From an uncultured Gammaproteobacteria bacterium (GTDB taxonomy: Bacteria; Pseudomonadota; Gammaproteobacteria; PS1; Pseudothioglobaceae), in the NCBI GenBank assembly GCA_929200175.1, contig CAKMYR010000011.1, positions 1-19,130 on the forward strand: DNA of 19,130 nucleotides, read 5' to 3'. Made by a program: the position numbers and the translations under genes. Positions 1-5,794 of this stretch are shown piece after piece. Within the stretch, counting starts at the first letter, position 1, and each line of letters opens with the position of its first letter. The notes beneath the pieces are model-generated. The model searched no databases. It had not been told where the DNA came from and worked only from the letters and a program-made list of their open reading frames with translations.

Positions 1-842
1 GCATCATAGGTTATTCTAGTTAATTTTTTATTAATTAAATTATAAGAATAAATATCAGAATTACCGTTTTTTGATAAAGTCAACAATAGTTCTTTTCCGT
101 TTGGATGCCAGCTAGGAGATGATGCAATACCTTCAAAATTTGGCAATTTTTCAATTTTACGACGAACATAAGGGTGCCAAATAAAAACTTCAGATCGTCC
201 ATTTTCAAATGAAACATAAGATATTTTTTTATCTTCGTAAGATTCGCCTGGAGACCATGCTGGAGATAAAATTGCTGATTTTAATCGTAAACTACTTTTA
301 ACATTATTTGCATCAGAATCAGCTACATTTAAAATATATTCTTTTTCTCCTTTTTCATTATTTTTAATTAATATATAAGTTAATAATGTATTGAAAAATC
401 CCTTTGTTCCTAATAAAGATTCATAAATATCATCACTTAATTGATGAGCAGCTTTTCTAAAGCCGCTAGTGTGTAATTTGATAGATTTATTAAATAATGC
501 TTCTTTATTGTAAACATCATATAAGCTTATAAAAAGCTGGTAAATATTTTCACTTTCTTTTTCTATGCTTCCACTTAAAATAGCTTCAATATTATTATTT
601 TTTAAGTAGTTAGCATCTGATTTTGAGGTAAATTTATCTGTAATAATTGCGTAAAAATTACCAGAACGATTTAAATTATCTTTAATAATGCTAGCAATAT
701 CTTCATCAAATAATTTAAATTTATTTATAGCAATTTTTATTGGCTTTTCATCTTTTTTAACTACACTAATTTCTAAAACCGCATATGAAAAACTAGAGCT
801 AAAGACAATTATCGTAATTATAAGTAATTTAATTAATTTCAT
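1..842 (-). CDS. tolB: TolB, periplasmic Tol-Pal component (N-terminal part; 3' end outside window)
   Basis: About 280 N-terminal residues are visible, where the family usually has about 430; the gene runs off the left edge. The start is the ATG at 842-840. An N-terminal signal peptide (MKLIKLLIITIIVFSSSFSYA) should send it to the periplasm. A TolB amino-terminal domain follows (roughly residues 25-160). Then come the first beta-propeller blades, with very typical blocks such as SPAWSPG, YVSFENGRSEVF, SSPSWHPNGKELLLTLSKNG and DIYSYNL. In known systems TolB binds Pal and helps keep the outer membrane intact during division. The ATG overlaps the stop codon of the upstream iscX gene as ATGA, so translation is probably coupled. 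The usual tolQRA partners are not upstream here; pal could lie beyond the edge. Identification is secure from the propeller motifs. Confidence 0.95.
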   Translation of the reverse strand, partial: MKLIKLLIITIIVFSSSFSYAVLEISVVKKDEKPIKIAINKFKLFDEDIASIIKDNLNRSGNFYAIITDKFTSKSDANYLKNNNIEAILSGSIEKESENIYQLFISLYDVYNKEALFNKSIKLHTSGFRKAAHQLSDDIYESLLGTKGFFNTLLTYILIKNNEKGEKEYILNVADSDANNVKSSLRLKSAILSPAWSPGESYEDKKISYVSFENGRSEVFIWHPYVRRKIEKLPNFEGIASSPSWHPNGKELLLTLSKNGNSDIYSYNLINKKLTRITYD

Positions 843-1033
843 TTTTTTTCTTCAATCCAATACATTTGTATTGCTTCAAGAATTTTTTCTCCTGAATGCT
901 CTGGATTATCATCAAAATCTTCTAGATCTATTACCATTTGTTTTAAATCTACAAAATTTAAATTAATTGGATCAATATCAGGGTATTTTTCATATAAACA
1001 AATTGCAATATCTAAAGAATCTGTCCAAATCAT
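839..1033 (-). CDS. iscX: IscX, small acidic iron-sulfur assembly protein
   Basis: A 64-residue acidic protein that matches IscX (YfhJ) along its whole length. It has the N-terminal WTDS block, the YPDIDP stretch, the family hallmark DLEDFDD and the EKILEAI helix followed by a Trp near the end. In E. coli the protein has 66 residues, binds IscS and iron, and tunes Fe-S cluster assembly. It normally ends the isc operon after hscA and fdx. Here no isc gene is adjacent: it sits between spoT (30 nt upstream) and tolB, whose ATG overlaps the IscX TGA. No Shine-Dalgarno sequence is visible. The start is the ATG at 1033-1031, matching the usual family start within two residues. Confidence 0.93.
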   Translation of the reverse strand: MIWTDSLDIAICLYEKYPDIDPINLNFVDLKQMVIDLEDFDDNPEHSGEKILEAIQMYWIEEKK

Positions 1034-1063
1034 AAATAAAATTTATAAAAAATAAAAGTAGTA

Positions 1064-3166
1064 TTATACTCTTTCTATGGAAGCTACATATTCTAAACTT
1101 TTTATGTTATGCAAAACTTGATTTAATTGATTAACTCCAGATACATTAATTAATAATTTAAATGCTTTAACATAATTATCTTTTTCTTCTACTTCTAAAT
1201 TTTCAATGTTAATTCCAATTTTAGAAATAACATTAACAATTGAGGCTAGCATACCACGACGATTTTCAACATAAACTCTAATGGATGTTTTAAACTCTTC
1301 ACTATAATCAGGCCTCCAATCAACATCTAACCATTGTTCATTTTTTTGTTTGGCACGAATTAAATTAGAACAAATAACTCTATGTAATACTAAGCCTTTA
1401 TTAGTTGTTAAAATACTAGCAACTTTATCTCCTGGCACTGGATAACAACAATTAGCAAAACTAATAGCTTTCTCTTGCGTTTTGTTAATAACAATACTTT
1501 TTACTAAAGGAGCATCATTATCTTTTAGTACTAATTTATTTAATACAACCGACACTAAAATTTCTGACAATGCAATTTTAATATAAAGTTCTGATTTATT
1601 ATTACACTTTAAATCTTTTAAACAATTTTCCCAAGCTTGCCTATCAATTTTAAAAGAATCTGCATGATAATCAATGGCATTTTGTACTAGAAATTTACCC
1701 AATTGTATTAATTCAGCTGATGAATTTTCTTTTAATTTAGTTTTAATTGAAGATTTTGCTTTGGCTGTCATAGCTATTTTTAACCAAGATGGATCTGGTT
1801 TTGATTTTTTATGGGTAAAAATTTCAATAGTTTGTCCAGATTTTAATTTCTCTGCAAATGATGCTTTTCTTTTATCAATTTTTGCTTTTATCATATGATT
1901 GCCAATTTTAGTATGAATAGCATATGCAAAGTCCAATACTGTAGCCCCATAAGGCAATTGCACTATATCTCCTTGAGGAGTGAAAACAAATACCTCTGAT
2001 GGAAATAAATCATTTTTAGTATCTTCTAAAAAATCCTTAGAATTACCAGATCTTTGCTGAATTTCTAATAATGAACCTAGCCAATTACTAGCTAAATTTG
2101 CAGGAGTGTTATCTTCACTTTTATAATGCCAATGTGCAGCTATGCCGTATTCTGACATAAAATCCATATCTTCTGATCTTATTTGTACTTCTATAAGGAT
2201 TTTATTTGGTCCAAACAATATAGAATGTAAAGATTGATAACCATTTGATTTTGGTAGAGCTATATAGTCTTTAAATCTGCCCGGTAATGGCTTATATAAA
2301 TTATGAATAATTCCTAATATTTGGTAACATTTAGATGCATCTTTTACAATTATTCTAAAAGCATACATATCTAAAACTCTTGAAAATTTTAGTTGCTTAA
2401 GTTGCATTTTTTTATAAATACTATAAGGCTGTTTGCCTCTACCTATAATTTTTACTTCATATATTTTTTCTTGTTTTAATCTATTTTCAATTTCATTATG
2501 GATAAGATTAAGGTTTTTTTTGCTATTACCATATTGTTTTTTAATTTTTTTAGTAATTACTTTATAACGATAAGGATGGATAACTTGAAAACATAAATCT
2601 TCTAATTCTGCCCTAATACTATTTAGCCCTAATCTTCTAGCAATTGGAGCATGAATTTCTGAAGTTTCTTTAGCAATTTTAAGCTGTTTTTTTATATCTA
2701 CTGATTTTAAAGTACGCATATTATGTAATCTATCAGCCAATTTAATCATCATAACTCTCATATCGGTACTCATAGCTAAAAATAATTTTCTAAAGTTTTG
2801 AGCTTGTTTGTCAATATTAGTATGAAATTCTAAATCTGTTAGTTTTGAAACTCCTTGAACTATATGAGCTACTTCATCACCAAAATCTTTAACAATATCA
2901 TCTTGAGTTAAAGATGTATCTTCAATACAATCATGCAATAATGCTGCTATGATGCAAAAATAATCTAATTTTAGCTCCGCTAGAATTATAGCTACACTTA
3001 AAGGATGAGAAACATAAGATTCTCCAGAATGACGATATTGCCCATAATGAGCCTTCTCAGAAACATAATATGCCTTTTTTACCAATTTAATTTGATCTTT
3101 TGACATATAACTATCTAGTATCTTAGATAAGTCGTTTACTTGTATTTTTTTTACAAAAAGATTCAT
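1064..3166 (-). CDS. spoT: SpoT-type bifunctional (p)ppGpp synthetase/hydrolase
   Basis: A 700-residue RelA/SpoT-family enzyme of the stringent response. Residues count from the ATG at 3166-3164. An HD hydrolase domain comes first, with the intact HD pair at 78-79 in LLHDCIEDT. The synthetase domain follows, with the RFKD sequence at 297-300; this RxKD form is typical of SpoT/Rel rather than the acidic RelA form. Next are a TGS domain (about 393-455), a conserved CC-x-PVPGD block (573-580) and a C-terminal ACT domain (about 628-700). Both activities look preserved by motif. An in-frame TTG lies five codons upstream (3181-3179). I prefer the ATG because MNLF aligns with the E. coli start MYLF, but neither has a Shine-Dalgarno sequence. 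It is the first gene of a likely spoT-iscX-tolB unit. With no other relA visible, whether it is the only such enzyme is unknown. Confidence 0.95.
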   Translation of the reverse strand: MNLFVKKIQVNDLSKILDSYMSKDQIKLVKKAYYVSEKAHYGQYRHSGESYVSHPLSVAIILAELKLDYFCIIAALLHDCIEDTSLTQDDIVKDFGDEVAHIVQGVSKLTDLEFHTNIDKQAQNFRKLFLAMSTDMRVMMIKLADRLHNMRTLKSVDIKKQLKIAKETSEIHAPIARRLGLNSIRAELEDLCFQVIHPYRYKVITKKIKKQYGNSKKNLNLIHNEIENRLKQEKIYEVKIIGRGKQPYSIYKKMQLKQLKFSRVLDMYAFRIIVKDASKCYQILGIIHNLYKPLPGRFKDYIALPKSNGYQSLHSILFGPNKILIEVQIRSEDMDFMSEYGIAAHWHYKSEDNTPANLASNWLGSLLEIQQRSGNSKDFLEDTKNDLFPSEVFVFTPQGDIVQLPYGATVLDFAYAIHTKIGNHMIKAKIDKRKASFAEKLKSGQTIEIFTHKKSKPDPSWLKIAMTAKAKSSIKTKLKENSSAELIQLGKFLVQNAIDYHADSFKIDRQAWENCLKDLKCNNKSELYIKIALSEILVSVVLNKLVLKDNDAPLVKSIVINKTQEKAISFANCCYPVPGDKVASILTTNKGLVLHRVICSNLIRAKQKNEQWLDVDWRPDYSEEFKTSIRVYVENRRGMLASIVNVISKIGINIENLEVEEKDNYVKAFKLLINVSGVNQLNQVLHNIKSLEYVASIERV

Positions 3167-3207
3167 ATTATTTATATACAATATAATGCAACAATTATAA
3201 TACTAAC

Positions 3208-3236
3208 AGTATAATATATCGTCTTTTATTTGTTAA
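3208..3236 (-). promoter_or_regulatory. Probable sigma-70 promoter of spoT
   Basis: On the minus strand there is a -35 box TTAACA (3236-3231), a 17-nt spacer and a -10 box TATACT (3213-3208). Each box matches the consensus at five of six positions and the spacing is ideal. Transcription would start near 3201, about 35 nt before the preferred ATG and still upstream of the alternative TTG. The region is AT-rich, so chance matches are possible. Confidence 0.5.
3210..3215 (+). promoter_or_regulatory. Possible -10 box for bamD
   Basis: A perfect TATAAT lies on the plus strand 51 nt before the bamD ATG. It overlaps the -10 box of the opposing spoT promoter. No convincing -35 box is found 16-18 nt upstream (TGCAAC at best). 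Support is weak; TATAAT is common in such AT-rich DNA. Confidence 0.25.
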
Positions 3237-3266
3237 ATTAGATTTATTTTTACTTTGAATTAGTTA

Positions 3267-4025
3267 ATGAAAAAAATATTAATTTTATTATTATCTTTAC
3301 TATTAAGTAGTTGTTTTAATAACACAACTGAAGAACAATATTCTAGTTGGTCTCCAAAAACTTTGTTTGAAACAGCAAAAAGCGAAATTTCAAAAGGATC
3401 ATTTAAAAAAGGTATTGAAATTTATGAGGAATTACAAGCTAATTATCCAAACTCTAAATATGCAGAACAATCTAAATTAAATTTAGCTTACGCTTTTTAT
3501 AAAAAGAAAGATTATGATCAAGCTATTTATATTCTAAAAGAGTTTATTAAATTATACCCAAAACATAAAGTTACTCCATATGCTTACTATATGCTTGGAG
3601 TTGTAGCACAAAGTAAATCTTCATCAACGCTAGAAAAATATATTGATACAGGCGATAAAGGCCAAAAAAGCACTAAAACAATAGAAGAGGCTTTTGGTTA
3701 TTATTTAGATTTAATTGAAAAATTTCCTGAAACCAAATATGCTAAAGATGCAAAAAATAAGCTAATATTATTAAAAAATATTCTCGCAAGACATGAGTTG
3801 TTTGTAGCTATTTTTTATACTAAAAATGGAGCTAATATTGGAGCAATTTATCGCACTAAATATATAATAGAAAAATATCCAAATACACCATCAGTACCTG
3901 CTGCAATACATTTAATGGCTTATAATTACGATATTATTGGAGAAAAAAAACTAGCCAAAGACACAAGAAGAGTATTAAAAAAAAGCTATCCGCTTTACAC
4001 CCCTCATTACTCTTTAGAAGATTAA
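3267..4025 (+). CDS. bamD: BamD, outer-membrane protein assembly lipoprotein
   Basis: A 252-residue lipoprotein (E. coli BamD has 245). It starts with a lipoprotein signal peptide whose lipobox is LSSC, with the lipidated Cys at residue 16. The rest is made of TPR-like helical hairpins, including LFETAKSEISKGSFKKGIEI, YPNSKYAEQSKLNLAYAFYK, DQAIYILKEFIKLYP and KFPETKYAKDAKNKL. The TPYAYYMLGV and GEKKLAKDTRRVLKKSYP blocks are characteristic. In the BAM complex it sits on the inner face of the outer membrane and helps BamA fold beta-barrel proteins. It diverges from spoT across an 85-nt gap. The MFS gene starts only 12 nt after its stop. The start is the ATG at 3267, which gives the complete signal peptide. 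Confidence 0.93.
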   Translation: MKKILILLLSLLLSSCFNNTTEEQYSSWSPKTLFETAKSEISKGSFKKGIEIYEELQANYPNSKYAEQSKLNLAYAFYKKKDYDQAIYILKEFIKLYPKHKVTPYAYYMLGVVAQSKSSSTLEKYIDTGDKGQKSTKTIEEAFGYYLDLIEKFPETKYAKDAKNKLILLKNILARHELFVAIFYTKNGANIGAIYRTKYIIEKYPNTPSVPAAIHLMAYNYDIIGEKKLAKDTRRVLKKSYPLYTPHYSLED

Positions 4026-4037
4026 AAATAGATTTAA

Positions 4038-5210
4038 ATGAATAAAAATGAATTTTTATTCACCTTAAAAATATCAAGCATATTAGCAACTCGCATGTTT
4101 GGGTTGTTTATGATTTTTCCAGTATTTTCAGTTTATGCTATCCAATATGATAATAGCACTCCATATTTAATTGGCCTAGCTATTGGCATATACGGCCTTA
4201 CTCAAGCATTATTACAAATTCCATTTGGATACTTGTCAGATCAATTTGGACGTAAACCTATAATTATCATAGGCCTTATTTTATTTTTTATAGGAAGTGT
4301 AATAGCTGCCAATGCTAATGATATTATTGGTATTATAATTGGTAGAGCTATTCAAGGAAGTGGTGCCATATCAGCTGTTTTAATGGCATTTTTAGCTGAT
4401 TTTATTCCCTATGATAAAAGAATAAAAGCTAATGCTTTTATAGGTATACAAATAGGCATGGCATTTATTCTTTCAATATTAATTGCGCCTTTAATTACTG
4501 TAAATTTAGGAATTGATGGATTATTTTGGGTGATTGCTATATTGTCAGTTTTTGCACTAATAATTGTAACAACAATGCCTTATGTAAAACCAAGTTCTCA
4601 ATATAATTTATCATTAAATAATATTAAACAGATTTTAACTATTAAATTATTCAAATTAAATTTAAGTGTATTATTTTTGCATTTAATAATAACTTGTATA
4701 TTTATTGTTATTCCATTATTACTAGTTGAAAATAAGATTGTTGCAGCAAATTTAGCTGGTAATTGGAAAGTTTATTTGCCAGTTATGATAACTTCTTTTT
4801 TGATTATGATGCCTATAATAATATTTGCAGAAAAATATCAAAAAACTAAAATTATTTTATTAATTTTAATTGCTGTTATCGCTATAGTTCAATTACTTTT
4901 TTATTTTTTGCAAATACAAAATAAATTGATATATGAAACATTTTTTATACTGTTAACTGCTTTTTTTGTTGGATTTAATATAATAGAAGCTATGTTGCCA
5001 TCATTAGTTGCAAAAGCTGTGGCAATTAATAAAAAAGGGTTAGCTATGGGGTTATTTTCTACTTCTCAATTTTTAGGTACTTTTATTGGTGGCTCTTTAG
5101 GCGGGTTAATCTATAATATATTTAATTTAAATAGCGTATTATTGTTTACTGTACTAGTTGCAATTATTTGGTTTGTAGTTATGTTAGTTTTAAATAAATT
5201 AGATTATTAA
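4038..5210 (+). CDS. Major facilitator superfamily transporter, YajR-like
   Basis: A 390-residue inner-membrane protein with about 12 hydrophobic segments in two halves and a hydrophilic stretch near residues 185-200. The loop between helices 2 and 3 carries MFS motif A as GYLSDQFGRKP (64-74). A second conserved block, GRAIQGSGAISAVLMAFLAD, follows around residues 100-120. This pattern is typical of drug:proton antiporters and of YajR-like transporters. E. coli YajR is about 450 residues with a soluble C-terminal domain; that domain is missing here. An MFS gene directly before ssb is a recurring gammaproteobacterial arrangement. The substrate cannot be told from the sequence. The stop codon (5208-5210) lies inside a 10-nt stretch that recurs before ssb, so the C-terminus may have been reshaped by that duplication. 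Confidence 0.85.
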   Translation: MNKNEFLFTLKISSILATRMFGLFMIFPVFSVYAIQYDNSTPYLIGLAIGIYGLTQALLQIPFGYLSDQFGRKPIIIIGLILFFIGSVIAANANDIIGIIIGRAIQGSGAISAVLMAFLADFIPYDKRIKANAFIGIQIGMAFILSILIAPLITVNLGIDGLFWVIAILSVFALIIVTTMPYVKPSSQYNLSLNNIKQILTIKLFKLNLSVLFLHLIITCIFIVIPLLLVENKIVAANLAGNWKVYLPVMITSFLIMMPIIIFAEKYQKTKIILLILIAVIAIVQLLFYFLQIQNKLIYETFFILLTAFFVGFNIIEAMLPSLVAKAVAINKKGLAMGLFSTSQFLGTFIGGSLGGLIYNIFNLNSVLLFTVLVAIIWFVVMLVLNKLDY

Positions 5211-5274
5211 ATACTAAGAACAAAGAGTTGATAAGGTAATTATAGCAGGCAAAATTAGTACTAATAAAATCTAA
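5206..5274 (+). pseudogene. Internally deleted relic of ssb upstream of intact ssb
   Basis: A short mosaic copy of ssb. ATTAAATACT (5206-5215) also occurs at 5303-5312 in the ssb leader. The stretch 5227-5252 matches ssb codons 4-12 (5331-5356) with three differences. The stretch 5242-5268 then matches ssb codons 78-86 (5553-5579) with four differences. The two parts meet, in frame, at ATA-GNN-GG: ssb itself has ATAGTAGGT at codons 9-11 and ATAGAGGGT at codons 78-80. The reading is VDKVIIAGKISTNKI followed by TAA, against VNKVIIVGN and IEGKINTNKW in SSB. The start codon is lost. The simplest explanation is a tandem duplication followed by a 207-nt deletion between short repeats. It is unlikely to be translated. 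Confidence 0.8.
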
Positions 5275-5321
5275 ATAGTGTATTATTAAACTATATATAT
5301 AAATTAAATACTGGGAGAAAA

Positions 5322-5774
5322 ATGGCAGGAGTTAATAAGGTAATTATAGTAGGTAATTTAGGTCAAGATGTCGAATTGAAATATACTTCAAATGGTGATG
5401 CAGTAGCTAATGTATCTGTTGCAACTAGTGAGAACTGGATTGATAGAAATACAGGAGAAAAACAAGAAAAAACAGAGTGGCATAGAGTTATTATGTTTAG
5501 AAAAACTGCTGAATTAGCAAATCAATATCTACATAAGGGTTCAAAAGTCTATATAGAGGGTAAAATTAATACTAATAAATGGCAAGATCAGTCTGGCCAA
5601 GATCGTTATACTACACAAATCATTTGTCAAACAATTCAATTTTTAGATTCAAAAAACATTTCTGAGACACAAAACAATAATCCTCAAAATGAAAATTTAG
5701 GAAAACAACAATCTTCAGAGGAATCAATAACCCCAATTGATGATTCAAACTTTGATGATGATATTCCATTCTAA
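5322..5774 (+). CDS. ssb: Single-stranded DNA-binding protein
   Basis: A 150-residue SSB, somewhat shorter than the E. coli protein (178). The OB fold fills about residues 1-110, beginning MAGVNKVIIVGNLGQDVELKYT and including the conserved TEWHRVIMFRKTAELANQYL and GSKVYIEGKI blocks. A glutamine/asparagine-rich linker follows. It ends in the acidic tip DDDIPF, which in known SSBs recruits repair and replication partners. This is the one gene in the window with a clear Shine-Dalgarno sequence (GGGAG, eight or nine bases before the ATG). A decayed partial copy lies just upstream. The protease gene begins 20 nt after its stop, so read-through from the ssb promoter is possible. I could not assign a promoter in the 111-nt gap upstream. 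Confidence 0.97.
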   Translation: MAGVNKVIIVGNLGQDVELKYTSNGDAVANVSVATSENWIDRNTGEKQEKTEWHRVIMFRKTAELANQYLHKGSKVYIEGKINTNKWQDQSGQDRYTTQIICQTIQFLDSKNISETQNNNPQNENLGKQQSSEESITPIDDSNFDDDIPF

Positions 5775-5794
5775 TTATTAAATTTATAAAATTT

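Noticed and set aside
688..966. Open frame of 92 codons on the plus strand
   Set aside because: It lies opposite tolB and iscX, both clearly recognised; its hydrophobic, low-complexity translation is what an antisense AT-rich frame gives.
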